Origin: Deltaproteobacteria bacterium
Lineage (GTDB): Bacteria > Myxococcota_A > UBA796 > CAJQPC01
Assembly: GCA_016717595.1 (NCBI GenBank)
Contig: JADKFE010000007.1
Coordinates: 62,001-126,000, forward strand
Length of the DNA stretch: 64,000 bases
Direction of reading: 5' to 3'
In this document: positions 45,204-56,300 of the stretch, piece by piece
How the letters are laid out: every line of letters begins with the position of its first letter
How positions within the stretch are numbered: position 1 is the first letter of the stretch
Made by a program: the position numbers and the translations under genes
The notes under the pieces: model-generated
What the model saw: only the letters and a program-made list of their open reading frames with translations
Databases searched by the model: none
Told to the model about the DNA's origin: nothing

Positions 45204-46582
45204 GTGGCGACGGTGATGGATGGACCCGTGGTCATTGTCGGCGGCGGCGTCGCCGGTCTGGTCTCCGCTCAGCTTCTCCAAGAGGCGGGGGCGAAGGTGG
45301 TGGTCATCGAGCGCAACGACCAGGTCGGCGGCCTGGCGCGCTCGATGCGCTACGACGGCTTCTCGTTCGACGTCGGGCCGCACCGCTTTCATACGGAGAA
45401 CCCGAACGTCAAGGCCTACCTCGACCGGGTGCTCAAAGGCGACGCGACGCTCTTCCCCAGGCTCTCTGAAGTGTACTTTCAGGGCAGCTACTACCGCTGG
45501 CCGCTGCACCCCAAGAACCTGCTCCAGCTCCCGCTGCCCCTCGCGCTCCGCTCCGGCGTAGACCTCGCGATCAACGGCTTCAAAGAGTACGAGCTGGACA
45601 CCTTTGAGCAGTACGTGCTCAAGCAGTACGGCCCGACGCTCTACGAGCACTTCTTCCGGGGCTACTCCGAGAAGTTTCTGGGCATCCACCCCCGGGAGAC
45701 GCACCCCGACTGGGCGAAGGTCGGCATCAACCGCGCGATCATCGACGACAAGCTGCAGATGCAGAACCTGGCCCAGCTCGCCAAGTCGACGCTCACGCAG
45801 TTCAACAAGGTCGAGATCCCCTTCATGTACCCCACCGAGGGCATGCAGCAGGCGTGGCAGAAGGTCTCGGCGATCATCCGCGCCAAGGGCGGGCGTATCC
45901 TCACCGGCACCAAGGCGCGGCTAGAGGGCAAAAACGGCAAGATCGAGCACGTCTGGGCGGGCGAGGAGCGCATCACCCCGTCGATGGTCATCTGGACGGC
46001 GCCGATCACCTTGGCGATGAAGCAGCTCAACCTAGAGATCCCCGACCTGCCGTACCTGGGCCTCTTGCTGTACAACGTCTGCGTCGAGAGCGACGTCCCG
46101 CGCAAGTACCAGTGGTGCTACTATGGCGAAGACGACCTGATCTTCAACCGCATCTCCATCCCCAAGTTCTTCTCCCCGGCCACGGTGCCGAACGCCAAGG
46201 CCGCGGGCTGTGTGTGGAGCTGACCTGTATGGAGGGCGACACCCGCTGGCAGAACGCGGAGCGCCTGACCGACTGGGTGGTGGACGATCTGGTGAAGGTG
46301 GGGCTGATCAAGAGCCGCCGCCAGGTTCACAACGTGCACGTCGAGCGTATCCCCGAGAGCTACCCGATCTACCACAAGCACTACCCGCGAGAGCTTGAGA
46401 AGGCCCGGCGGGCCTTGGGGCAGTTCGAGAACCTGCACCTCGCCGGTCGCACGGGCATGTTCTGGTACAACAACATGGACCACTCCATCGAGAACGCGAT
46501 GCAGCTCTGCAAGCGCCTTCTGCGGGACGCGGGCCGCGCCGACGTCGAAGAGGCCGCCTTGGCCCAAGGCCTCGCCTCCTGA
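45204..46582 (+). CDS. FAD-dependent oxidoreductase, UDP-galactopyranose mutase / protoporphyrinogen-oxidase-like, frameshifted
   Basis: About 459 residues. The dinucleotide fold is VVIVGGGVAGLVSAQLLQEA, then VIERNDQVGGLARSM. FDVGPHRFHTENPNVKAYL and a late FLGIHPRETHPDW fit the COG1232/UGM-like flavoproteins found in polysaccharide clusters. At about 46207 the frame ends as KAAGCVWS, while the second frame continues LCVELTCMEGDTRWQN to 46582, including YPIYHKHYPRELEKARRALG and NLHLAGRTGMFWYNNMDHSI, the C-terminal FAD contact. A missing base (GGC.TGTGTG) is inferred. Start GTG 45204 or ATG 45216. Confidence 0.78.
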
Positions 46583-46621
46583 AGGGTGAGCCCTCGGCGA
46601 GTTGTGTCGGCGCCCATCTCG

Positions 46622-46658
46622 TCCGGACATTCCCTGTCCGGAGTGAAGCGCGTTATAG
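46622..46658. promoter_or_regulatory. Inverted repeat and -10 box upstream of the cytosine methyltransferase
   Basis: TCCGGACA (46622-46629) and TGTCCGGA (46635-46642) form a perfect 8-bp dyad with a 5-nt centre. TTATAG (46653-46658) lies just 8 nt before the GTG at 46666, so transcription may start at the start codon itself (leaderless). The dyad would sit near the -35 region. Confidence 0.4.
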
Positions 46659-46665
46659 GCGCAGC

Positions 46666-47778
46666 GTGACACGAGCGCCTCTCACCTGCATCGAGCCATT
46701 CTGTGGCGCTGGCGGCTTGGCTTTGGGCCTTCGCCAGTCAGGCTTCCAGCTTCGCGCCGCCTTCGACCTCGACGCCGAGGCCGTACACACCTATCAGCAC
46801 AACCTGGGCGACGGGGCCTTCGTGGCGGACGCCCGGGAGATCCGCCCCGAGGAGCTCCTGGATCGAGCCGAGCTTCGTGGCGCGCGCCTCGACCTGCTCG
46901 CCGGGGGCCCGCCCTGCCAAGGGTTCTCGCGGCAGAAGCGCGGCGCGCACTTGGGCGACCCCCGCAATGAGCTCGTCGCCGAGCTCGGCCGCCTCGCGCG
47001 GGGCCTCAACCCCCGGGCCGTGCTCGTGGAGAACGTGGCGTCGTTCGGCGAGGCGCGTGGCCGGGCCTTCGTCGAGGCCCTCTCTGAGGCGCTCGCCGAC
47101 TACGTGCTCACGCCCCAGGTGGTGAACTCCGCCGACTTCGGCCTCGCCCAGACCCGGCGGCGTTACCTGCTCGTGGCGATTCACCGCGACGAGCCCGGCG
47201 TGTTCCAGCTCACCCCGTCCCAGGCGCCCTGGCGCACCGTGGGCGAGGTGCTGCGCGGCCTGGACGAGCCCCCCGAGCGCCCTGAAGACCCAAGCCCCTG
47301 GCCCAACCACCAGCGGGCGCGGGTGACCCAAGAGAACATCCACCGCTTCTCCTTTGTGCCTGAGGGCGGCGGCTGGAACGACATCCCCTGGGAGCACCGC
47401 CTGCCTTGCCACCAGCGCGTGACCGGCGCGACGAGCGGCGGATGGCCCGACGTGTACGGCCGCCTGCGCTGGGACGGCCAGGCGCCGACCATCACCGCCG
47501 GGTTCGACAGCTTCTCAAGGGGTCGCTACGGCCACCCCCACGCCGACCGCCCGCTCACCCCACGCGAGGCCGCCCGGCTCCAAGGTTTCCCCGATGACTA
47601 CGTCTTCTTGGGCAACCGCGCCGCCGTGCGCCGCCAGATCGGCAACGCCGTGCCGCCGCCCTTGGGCGCGGCCGTGGGGGCGGCGCTCGCGGGGGTGTTG
47701 TGGGGGGAAGACTCAACTATAAAGCAAAACTTTATAGTTCAAAGCGTCGGGGATACGCCGGTTATGCAGGAGGGCTAA
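46666..47778 (+). CDS. DNA (cytosine-5-)-methyltransferase, orphan
   Basis: A 370-residue C5-methyltransferase. Motif I is EPFCGAGGLALGL, motif IV GGPPCQGFSRQKRG with catalytic Cys 84, motif VI VLVENVASF, motif VIII AQTRRRYLLVA, and motifs IX/X RRQIGNAVPPPLGAAVG. The variable target-recognition region (residues 200-280) is short. No restriction endonuclease gene is beside it. The last 22 codons (STIKQNFIVQSVGDTPVMQEG) run through an AT-rich hairpin and look non-conserved. One base less in the GGGGGG at 47702-47707 would end the protein inside that hairpin. Start GTG at 46666. Confidence 0.9.
   Translation: MTRAPLTCIEPFCGAGGLALGLRQSGFQLRAAFDLDAEAVHTYQHNLGDGAFVADAREIRPEELLDRAELRGARLDLLAGGPPCQGFSRQKRGAHLGDPRNELVAELGRLARGLNPRAVLVENVASFGEARGRAFVEALSEALADYVLTPQVVNSADFGLAQTRRRYLLVAIHRDEPGVFQLTPSQAPWRTVGEVLRGLDEPPERPEDPSPWPNHQRARVTQENIHRFSFVPEGGGWNDIPWEHRLPCHQRVTGATSGGWPDVYGRLRWDGQAPTITAGFDSFSRGRYGHPHADRPLTPREAARLQGFPDDYVFLGNRAAVRRQIGNAVPPPLGAAVGAALAGVLWGEDSTIKQNFIVQSVGDTPVMQEG
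47715..47739. terminator. AT-rich perfect hairpin at the 3' end of the methyltransferase gene
   Basis: AACTATAAAG (47715-47724), loop CAAAA, CTTTATAGTT (47730-47739). It is an AT-rich island in very GC-rich surroundings. It may be a terminator or regulator site; the annotated coding frame crosses it. Confidence 0.4.
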
Positions 47779-47835
47779 GGCAGGGCGTGTCAAACCCGAC
47801 CCTTCAACCTGTCCCACGACCGCCCCCTGTGAACC

Positions 47836-47850
47836 ACCCCCGCCGGGGGT
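47836..47850. terminator. Short GC hairpin between methyltransferase and companion gene
   Basis: ACCCCC, GCC loop, GGGGGT at 47836-47850, 58 nt after the methyltransferase stop and 13 nt before the next ATG. No T run follows; it may weaken read-through or translation. Confidence 0.25.
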
Positions 47851-47862
47851 TAGTCGGCAGGG

Positions 47863-48505
47863 ATGGACAAGCTCCGCGCGCTCTTCGTGCTGTTTCACCT
47901 CGTGGGGATCACGCTCTTGTCTCTGCCTACGCCGGGCAAAGCCCAGGACCTCGACGCGCCCGAGGCCGCGGCGCTCTTGGAGGACCTGCGGGCCTTGGGC
48001 GCGCGGCTGGGGGTAGAGCGCAGCGCCGCCGAGGTCAAGGTCATCGCTGTGGACGTGAGCGAGCGGATTCGGGAGGCGCGCGCCGCGCTCTTGGCGCCGT
48101 TCAACCCCTACGCGCGGCTCACCGGGGCCCGCCAGGGCTGGAGCATGTTCTGGGCGATCAACCACCGCCCGGCGCGGCTGGTGATTGAGCTTGAGGGCCC
48201 CGATGGCGCCTGGACCCCGCTCTATGTGGCCCGCAGCGACACCTACGCCTGGCGCCGCCGGGAGCTGGATCAAGAGCGGCTGCGCGGCGTGGTCAACCAG
48301 TACAGCCACCTGCGGGATCGGCGCTCGTACCGGGCCTTCGCGGCGTTCATCGCGCGGAGGGCCCTGGCCGATCACCCGGACCGCCACCCGCGCCCGGGTG
48401 CTGATGGAGGAGCAGCCGAGCCAGCGCCCCGAGGCCCTGCGCGCCGGGAAGACCCCGCCGTCGAAGCGCCGCTGGGAGGAGCTCTACTCCCGGGAGACCC
48501 CGTGA
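47863..48505 (+). CDS. Hypothetical anchored protein coupled to the HTTM gene, frameshifted
   Basis: About 213 residues. An N-terminal hydrophobic segment (LRALFVLFHLVGITLLSLP) is followed by a helical domain (EAAALLEDLRALGARLGVERS) and RLTGARQGWSMFWAINHRP then VIELEGPDGAWTPLYVARSD. The frame changes near 48380: the first continues DRHPRPGADGG, the other ATRARVLMEEQPSQRPEALR and stops at 48505 with EELYSRETP. The second is the natural end because its TGA overlaps the GTG of the HTTM gene. Proteins of this kind often accompany HTTM proteins; I do not know its role. Confidence 0.55.
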
Positions 48506-49457
48506 GGCCGCGCGCCCTCGCCGAGGCCTGGGTGGCGTATTGGGCCCAGCTCGCGCCGCCGACGCCCCTGGCGCTCATCCGTGTGGCCTTGGCCCTGTGC
48601 GCCTTGGGCACCCTGGCGCACATGATCTGGAGCGGCGTGCTCCTGTGGGTCTGGGGAGACCTGGAGTTTGGCGGTTACCGCCAGAACGCGCCGGGGCACT
48701 GGTGGTGGTCCTTTGTGCCCCACACCGAGGCGGGCCTCTGGGGCACCGTCGCCTTGGCCATCACCGCCGGGGTGCTGGTGTTGGTGGGCCTCGGCGGCCG
48801 GGCGTCGAGCCTCGCGCTGTTGATCCTGACGATGGCGCTCACGTCGATCAACCCCGAGTCCGGCGGCGGGCACGATCGCCTGCTCACGAACGCGCTGTGG
48901 CTCCTCGTGTTGTCCCCAGCGAGCGCGACGCTCTCCTTGGACTGCCGCCTTCGCACCGGCGCCTGGAGCGACACCACCCCGCGCCCGGCCTGGACCCGTG
49001 ATCTGTTCTTGTTTCAGCTCGTGCTGGTGTACGTCACCACCGGGGTGCAGAAGATCGGCGGCGGCGACTGGATGCCCTGGGGCGAGTTCATGGCGCTGCA
49101 CTACGCCCTGCAGCTCCCGAGCTGGCAGCGCTGGGACCTCAGCGGCGTGTTGGGGTCGGTGACGCCGCTCACCCAGCTCGCCACGGTGGGCACGATGCTG
49201 TTTGAGCTCGGCGCGCCGCTCTTGTGGTTGGGGGTGTGGGCCGAGCGCCACCCTGAGGGCGGTCGTGTGGTGCGCCTCGCGCGGCGGGTTCACCTGCGAA
49301 GGGGTTTGTGCTCGCCGCGGTGATGTTCCATGTGGGCATCGACGCCTTGATGAACATCGGGCCGTTCTCGTGGGTGAGCATGAGCTACCTCTTCGCGGCC
49401 TTTGAGCACGATGAGCTTGTGGCGGCGTGGCGGAGGGTGAGGGGGCGGGCCAACTAA
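48502..49457 (+). CDS. HTTM-domain (vitamin K-dependent gamma-carboxylase-like) membrane protein, frameshifted
   Basis: About 318 residues with several membrane helices. It contains ALIRVALALCALGTLAHMIW, SINPESGGGHDRLLTNALWL, LFLFQLVLVYVTTGVQKIGG and DWMPWGEFMALHYALQLPSW, the horizontally transferred transmembrane (HTTM) pattern shared with gamma-carboxylases. At about 49300 (GGGG) the frame shifts to GFVLAAVMFHVGIDALMNIG then FSWVSMSYLFAAF, ending at TAA 49455-49457. The start GTG 48502 overlaps the upstream stop. Its stop codon overlaps that of the convergent LRR gene. Confidence 0.75.
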
Positions 49458-52400
49458 GGCGCGTTCCCAGAGATGAACGTCCCGCCGCTGATGGTCGGGA
49501 TCTCGGCGATCAGGGCGTTGATCTCGGCGCTGGTGAGGGCGATGTTGTCGAAGACGACCAAGGCCGCCGCTGATGGACTCCACACCGTAGAGGCCGTCGA
49601 GCCCCACGAGGCGCACGTTGTCTTCGATGCGCAGCTCACCGCCGACCTCGGTGAGCCCCCTCCAGGCCGTCCATGTTGCGCAGGTTGGGGTTGTCCATGA
49701 TGAACAAGGCGGCGTCTACGGAGGTGAGGGCCTCCAATCCCACGAAGTTGAACAGGCCGGGGAGCCCGTCGAGGCGGAGGTTGCCGCCGACGGAGGTGAG
49801 GGCGCCCAGCTCGTCTAGGCTGGTGAGCTGGGGCAGCCCGCTCAGGACGAGGTCGTCGCCGACGTGGGTGAGGTTCGAGAGCAGCGGAAGATCGGTGATC
49901 AAGGCCAGGTTGTCGAGCAGCAGCCCGCCGCTGAGGTCGGTGAGCGCGGGGAGCTGGGGCAAGACCCGCAGCGCGTCCAAACCCGAGAGCTCCAGGCCGC
50001 CGGTGATCGTCTCTAAGGCGGTGAAGTCGGGGAGCTGCGCCAGAAGGGGGGAGCGTGAGATCAGGATGAACTCGGCGGTGGTGAGCGCCGGGAATTCGCC
50101 TACGGTGGTGAGGCTGATGTTCTCCAACCGGCAGCTCAACCAGCGCGGCGTTCTTGTTGATCTCCAGGGAGTCCACAGACTCAAGCGCAGGGAAGCCGCC
50201 GAGGCTCTGGAGCGTAGGGTTGGCGCTGAAGCTCAGGGCCCCGCCGACGGTGGTGAGGCTCTGAAACGTGGGCGTGGCCGCGAGGATGTCGTTGTTGAAC
50301 ACCCGCAGGTTGCCGCGCACCTCGGTGAGCGCCGGGAAGCCGCCCACGGCTGTGAGCTTGGGGTTGTCGCTGAGGGTGAGGTCGAGCCCGACTGTGCTGA
50401 GCGCGGGCATCTCGGCGATGGTGGCCAGGACCGCGTTCGTCTCAATGGTGAGATCGAGGGTCACCTCCACCAGCCGATCAAAGCCCTGCAAGGTCTCTAA
50501 AGCCGGGTTGTTGAGGATCTTCAGATCGCCATACACCGCGCGGAGCGAGGCGAAGGCGTCGAGCTCGGTGAGCGCGTCGTTCTCTTCGACGGTGAAGCTC
50601 CCGACGAGCTCGGTGACCTGGTTGAAGCCCCGAAACACGCGGAGCGCTGGGAGATCGGAGAGATCGAGGCCCTCGGGCAGCACCTTGAGACGGTTGAAGC
50701 CGTCGATGACCTCAAGGGCGCTCTGGGTGACGATCTCCATGCCCTCGCCGCTGTCTTGGAGACGGTCGAAGCCGACGATCTCCAAGAGCGTCGCGTTTCG
50801 CTGAATGATGAGCCGGCCGCCGACGCTCTCTAAGTCGGGGAAGGTGCCCAGCACGAGCAGGCCGTCGTTGTCGGAGATCTCAAGATCCCCGGCGACTGTG
50901 GTGAGTCGGTCGAGGCGTCGAGGCTGGTGAGGGCGTCGTTGGAGCTGATGAACAGGTCACCGCCCACCTGCTCGACGGCCTCTAAACCTTTGAGGCTCGT
51001 GAGCGAGGCGTTTCGTTGAAGCCGCAGCTCGCCGGGGATGACGGAGACGCCGCTGAGGCCCGAGGGGGAGGTGAGCAGGTCGTTGTCGTAGATGAACACG
51101 TCGCCCCCGACGCTCCGCAGGGTGCTGACGCCGGCGAGGCTCGTGAGGGTGTCGTTGGAGATCACGCTGAGGCCGCCGCCGACGGCTGTGAGGGCGTCGA
51201 GGCCGTAGAGGTCGGTCAGCAGCGGGTTGCGCTCGAGGCGGAGGTCGCCGCCGACCTCCTCGAGATCTCGCAGGCCGCGGAGCGTGGTGAGGCTGGGGTT
51301 GTCGGCGACACGCAGCGCGCCGCCGACCCGGGTGAGGGCGTCGAGGCCGCTCAGAGAGGTGAGCGTGTTGTTGTCGGAGAGGGTGAGATCCCCGCCCACG
51401 ACGCTCACCAGGGCCAGGCCGCTGAGATCGGCGAGGGCGGCGTTGTCGGCGAGGGTGAGCTCGCCCACCACCTCGACCAAGGCGTCGAGGCCGTCGAGGC
51501 TGGTGAGCGCCTCATGGAGCCTCGACCTGCAGCCCACCCACAGAGGAGAGGCCCCAGGCCGCTCAGGCTCACCGAGCGCGTCGTCCTCGGCGATCCGCAG
51601 AGTGCCGGAGATCACCCGCAGCGCCGCGAGGCCGCTCGGCGTGGTCATCGCCCACAGCCGATGCAGGGTGAGGCCTCCGCCGAGGTCTTGTAAGCCGTCG
51701 AGGCCGCTCAGATCCTCCAACCACGGCACGTCGCTCAAGGTCACCGAGCCCTCCACAGCGAACACGCCCTCGAGGCCCGTGAGGGAGGCGAGCTCGTAGC
51801 TGTTGGAGACCTCCAGATCGCCGCTCACCCGGCGCAGGGTGTTGAGCCCGGCGAGGTCGATCAGGGTGTTGTTCTCGTGCAGGCGCAGCCCCGTGACGCT
51901 GTCCACCTCGCCGATGGAGGTGATGGTGGTGAGGTTGTTGTTGTCGTCGATGTTCAGCGCGCCGCCGACCAGGCGCAGGCTGGGCACATCAAAGGCGCCG
52001 ACGCTGGGGTTGAGCCAGAGCGTGAGGTCGCCGCCGACCTCAGCGAGGCTCGAGAGCTGCTTGATCCCGTTGAGGGTCTCGTTCTGGCTGATCGTCAGGT
52101 CGCCGCCGACATGTTTGAGGGACTGTAGGCCATAGAGGGAGACGAGGCTGGGGTTGTTGTCGATCACCAGCTCGCCGCCGACCTCCTGCAGGGCCGAGAG
52201 CCCGCTGACGTTCACGAGCTCGGCGTTGTCCGCCAGCACGAGGTCGCCGGTGATCTCGGTCACACAGGCGAGGGCGAGGAGCTGGGCGGTGTCGTCGTCC
52301 TCGATGTGGACGTCGCCCTGAACGGTCATCGTGCAGTAGCCCGTGCAGAGCCTCTGGGCGTTGTCTTCGGTGACGTCGCCCTCGTACTCACCCCGCGCCA

Positions 52401-52533
52401 TCCAGGCGTTCGCTTGGTCGTCGTCGCAGTCCTCGTGGCTGGGGAAGCCGTCGCGGTCACGATCTTGACCGGCGCAGCCCAAGGTGGTGAGCCCAATGAT
52501 GAGCCCAAGGGGGCCAAACGGGAGGCGGGTCAT
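49454..52533 (-). CDS. Giant LRR-like lipoprotein, copy 1, multiply frameshifted
   Basis: About 1025 residues. Start ATG at 52533 with AGGAG 7 nt upstream is preferred over ATG 52548. It has a lipoprotein signal (LIIGLTTLGCAGQ), half a MopE unit (DRDGFPSHEDCDDDQANAWM), a short Cys segment (LCTGYCTMTV), then about 35 repeats of 22-24 residues. Their consensus is L..VGG.L.I..N..L.SL.GL, as in leucine-rich-repeat/receptor-L-like solenoids. The C-terminal SAEINALIAEIPTISGG..SGNAP is shared with copy 2. The frame changes near 50915, 50130, 49660 and 49565, plus a compensating pair at 51505-51575; each time the repeat pattern resumes in the new frame. Likely surface adhesin or binding protein. Confidence 0.72.
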
Positions 52534-52593
52534 GCTCAAGCTCCTCATCTCGCGCGCTCGTTCGTGCCGGGGGCTCTCAGGTTGTAGCCCGGC

Positions 52594-53264
52594 TCAGCGG
52601 GGGTTCGTGAGGTGTTGGGCGAAGAACTCACGGAGGCGCTGGGAGGCCAGCGCGGCGGAGGGCGCGTGAAAGGCGCCGGGGTCGCCCTGCCTCATAAACG
52701 CGTGGCCTGCGCCTTCGTAGAGGTGCAGCTCGGCCTGGGCCCCGGCGGCGGCCAAGGCCTCACGCAGGGCCAACACCCGCGCGACGGGGATGATCGGGTC
52801 CAAGGCGCCGAAGTGGCCCTGAATGGGGCCTTCACCCGGCTCCAGTCGTTGAACGGCGCGACGGGGGCGCCCCCGTAGAACGGCGCCACGGCGTCGAGGC
52901 CCTCGAGGGTACACGCCGCGGCGAAGGACATCACGCCGCCAAGACAGAAGCCCATCACGCCGACCTTGCCGTTGTGGCCGGGCTGGGCGCGAAGATACGC
53001 CACGGCCTCGGCCACACGTCTCATGGCCTCGCCGGTCTTCATCGTGTGGGAGAGACCACGCGCCACGGCGGGATCGGCCGTGGCCTCGACGTCGTAGAGG
53101 TTCGGCGCGATGGCGGAGATGCCCTCTTCAGCGAGGCGGTCCACATGGCCCCGGAGCTCGTCGTTGAGGCCCCACCACTCATGGAGCACCACGACCCCCG
53201 GGCCCGGGCGTGAGGAGGGGGCGAAGGCGGCGTCACACGAGGGCAGGCGGACAGGCTGAGACAC
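52594..53264 (-). CDS. Dienelactone hydrolase family protein, frameshifted
   Basis: About 223 residues, normal for the family. GVVVLHEWWGLNDELRGHVD contains the oxyanion-region Glu. VGVMGFCLGGVMSF has the catalytic Cys (GxCxG). The frame shifts near 52832 (RVKAPFRATSAP versus GPIQGHFGALDPIIP); the second frame supplies the acid Asp in GALDPIIP and the His in EGAGHAFMRQG. Start GTG at 53264. The first 20 codons and the bases before them are almost the same as at the start of the LRR copy 2 gene. The enzyme hydrolyses lactone or ester substrates in the cytoplasm. Confidence 0.8.
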
Positions 53265-53277
53265 GAGGGCGCTCCGG
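53209..53277 (-). repeat. 69-nt duplicated gene start, copy in the dienelactone hydrolase gene
   Basis: It matches 56426-56494 at about 61 of 69 positions without gaps. It spans the GTG start (53262-53264), the first 18 or so codons and 13 nt upstream. Here the codons fit the normal N-terminus of the enzyme. Confidence 0.85.
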
Positions 53278-53316
53278 CGTGGGTGGGCGCCAAGCTAACC
53301 CACACAGGCTTCGGGG

Positions 53317-56300
53317 CTAAGGGGCGTTGCCCGAGACGGTCTTGCTGCCGCTGATGGTGGGGATCTCGCCGAGCAGGGCGCTGATCTCGGCGCTGGAGAG
53401 CGTGATGTTGTCGGTGATGGTCACGTCCTTGGCCACGGACTCAAGCCCGTAGAGGCCGGAGAGGCTCACGAGGCTCTTGTTGTCGGTGAGCGTGAGGTGC
53501 TTCCCGATCGTCAAGAGGCTCTCCAGCCCGTCCAGGCTCTCCAGGCGGTTGTTGCCCTCGATGTAGAGCGACGCGCCCACGGAGGTGAGCGCCTCCAAGC
53601 CGTTGAGGTTCTTGATCTTCTTCATGTGGTAGATCGAGAGGCGCCCGCGGAGGTCGGTGATGTGGCCAAGCGCGCCCAGCTCGGTGATCAGCGGGAGGTA
53701 GCCGAGCACAAGATCCCCGCCCAGGGCGGTCACCGGGGGCAGCTCTGGCAGGGTGGCCAAGAGGGGCAGATCGACGAGGCTGAGCCCCGAGAAGACCGTC
53801 AGCCCGCGGATGTCGGGGAGCTCTTGCAAGAGCGGGCAGCGCATGATCTCCAGGGTGTCGAGGGCCGTGAGCGCGGGAAGCTCGCCCACCTCAAGAAGGG
53901 ACTCGTTGTCGTCGATGGTGATCGTCCCGGCGCTGACCAGGGCCGGGAAGCTCGGCGTGGCCAAGAGCGCCGGGTTCCCGATGATCTCAAGCGAGCCGTA
54001 GGCGTGGGTCAACGCGGGGAACTCGCCGAGGGTGGTCAGCTTGGGGTTTTCCGAGAAGCTGAGCGAGTAGCCGACGTGGGTGAGCGTAGTCAGCGCCGGG
54101 AGGGCAGTCAGCTCGGGATTGCCCTCGATCTGCAGCGAGATGCTCACCTCAATGAGCCGACCGAGCCCCCTCACCGTCGTCAGCGCCGCGTTCTCGGTGA
54201 TGATGAGGTCTCCATACACCACACGCAGCCCGTTGAACGCGTCAAACTCCACCAGAGACGACTGATGAATCTCCAGGCTGCCGACGATCTCCGTGACAGA
54301 GTCAAAGCCGCGGAAGATCTGCAGCGCAGGATAATCGTTGAGCAGCAGATCCTCGTCCAAGGACTTGATGCGGTTGAAGCCGTCGATGACCTTGAGCGCG
54401 CTCTGGCGCTCCACCGTCACGCCCTCGCCGACGTCGGTGAGCTCGTCAAAGCCGATGATCTCCAAGAGCGCGTTGTTGTCACGAACCACGAGCTCGCCGA
54501 CGCGCTCTAGGCTGGGGAAGGTGCCCAGCACGACGAGGCCGTTGTTCTCCTCTACCAGAAGTCGCCCGGTGACCGTGTTGAGGCGGCCCAGGGCCTCGAC
54601 GCTCGTGAGCGCGTCGTTGCCCTCGATGATCACGTCCCCATCGACCTGGGTGAGCGCCTCAAGGCCCTTGAGGCTCGTCATCGTGTCGTTCAATTGGAAG
54701 GCCAGGTCGCCGGCCACCGTCGAGACGCCGCTGAGGCCCGAGGGCGCGATCAGCGCGTCGTTGTCGGTGATCCGGATGTCGCCGCCGACGTGCCTGAGCA
54801 GGCTGATGCCCGCGAGGCTGGTCAATGCGGGGTTTGAGGTGACCAAGAGCTCGCCGCCGACGCTCGTGAGGTCGTCGAGGCCGTAGAGGTCGGTCAGGGC
54901 GAGGTTGGCCTCAAGGGTGAGGTCGCCGCCGATCTCGGCGAGGTTCCGCAGGCCACGCAGCGCGCTGAGCTGGGCGTTGTCCCGCAGGGTGAACGCGCCG
55001 CCGATGGACGTGAGCCCGTCGAGGCCGCTGAGCGAGGAGAGCGTGTCGTTCTGCTCGATCGCCAGCGCGCCGCCGATGATCTCCAGCGCGGCCAGGCCCG
55101 AGAGCGAGGTGAGGCTGGGGTTGTCGGTGAGGGTGAACGACCCGACGATCTCGCCCAAGCCGTTGAGGCCATCGACGTGGGTGAGGCTGAGGTTCTCGCT
55201 GACGTGAAGCTCGCCGACCGACGAGAGCTTTGAGGGCCCGCTCAGGCCCTGAAGCCCGTCGTTCTGTGTGACGACGAGCGCGCCCGGGACGGCCTCTAGG
55301 GCGTCGAGGCCGTCTGTGGTGGTCAACGCGCCGAGCTGGCCAAGCGTGAGGTCACCGCCGACCGTCCGCAGGCCGCTGAGGCCGCCCAGCTCCGCCAGCA
55401 TCGGCAGGTTTACGACCGTCACCGAGCCCCCGACGTCAAACACGCCCCCCAGCCCCCGGAGCGAGGGGAGCACGTCGCCGTCGGTGACGCTCAGATCGCC
55501 CTCTACCCGGCGCAGGGTGTTGAGCCCGCTGAGGTCGGAGAGCGTGTTGTTCTCTTCCACGATGAGGTCTGTGACGGTGTCGAGCGCGCCGACAGAGGTG
55601 ATCGCCTGGAGGGCGTTGTTGTCGCGGATGACCAGCGCGCCGCCGAGGGAGGTGAGCCCCACGAGCTCAAAGTTTTTGAGATCGGGGTTGCCCTCGATCA
55701 CGAGGTCACCGTCGAGCTCGCTGAGGCTTGAGAGGTGGTTGAGCCCGTTGAGGGAGTCGTTGTGAAGCAGCGTCATCGCGCCGCCGACCCGCTCAAGGGA
55801 CGACAGACCATAAAAAGAGACGAGGGCGGGGTTCTCCTCAAACAGAAAGCCGCCGCCGATCTCCTCCAGAGCCATGAGGCCCGCGAGGCTCTGCAGCGAG
55901 GGGTTCTCCTGCAGGGTGAGGTCGCCGCCCACCTCTTTGAGGCCCGTCAGGCGCTTGAGCCCGTGGAGGGAGTCGTTGCGGGCGAAGGTCACCGAGCCGC
56001 CCACACGTTTGAGCGAGGACAGCCCATAAAAAGAGACGAGGTTGGGGTTGTCCTCGACCCGCAGGTCACCGCCGATCTCACGCAGAGACACGAGGCCCGC
56101 GACGTTCTCCAGCGACTCGTTCTCGCGCAGCGTGACGTCGCCGGTCACCTCGCTCACGCAGGCCAAGGCGAGGAGCTGGGTGGTGTTGTCGGCCTCGATG
56201 ATGAGGTCACCCTCCACCTTGATCTTGCAGTAGCCAGAGCACAGGTCTTGGGCGTTCTCGGGGGTCACCGTGCCCTCGAAGACGCCGCGTCTCATCCAGG

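Noticed and set aside
47715..47739. AT-rich dyad as a phage or element attachment site
   Set aside because: No integrase, no second copy and no foreign gene block lie nearby; a terminator is the simpler reading.
46666..47778. Part of a restriction-modification or phage-defence island
   Set aside because: Neighbours are a flavoprotein and HTTM genes. No endonuclease, helicase or other defence gene is adjacent.
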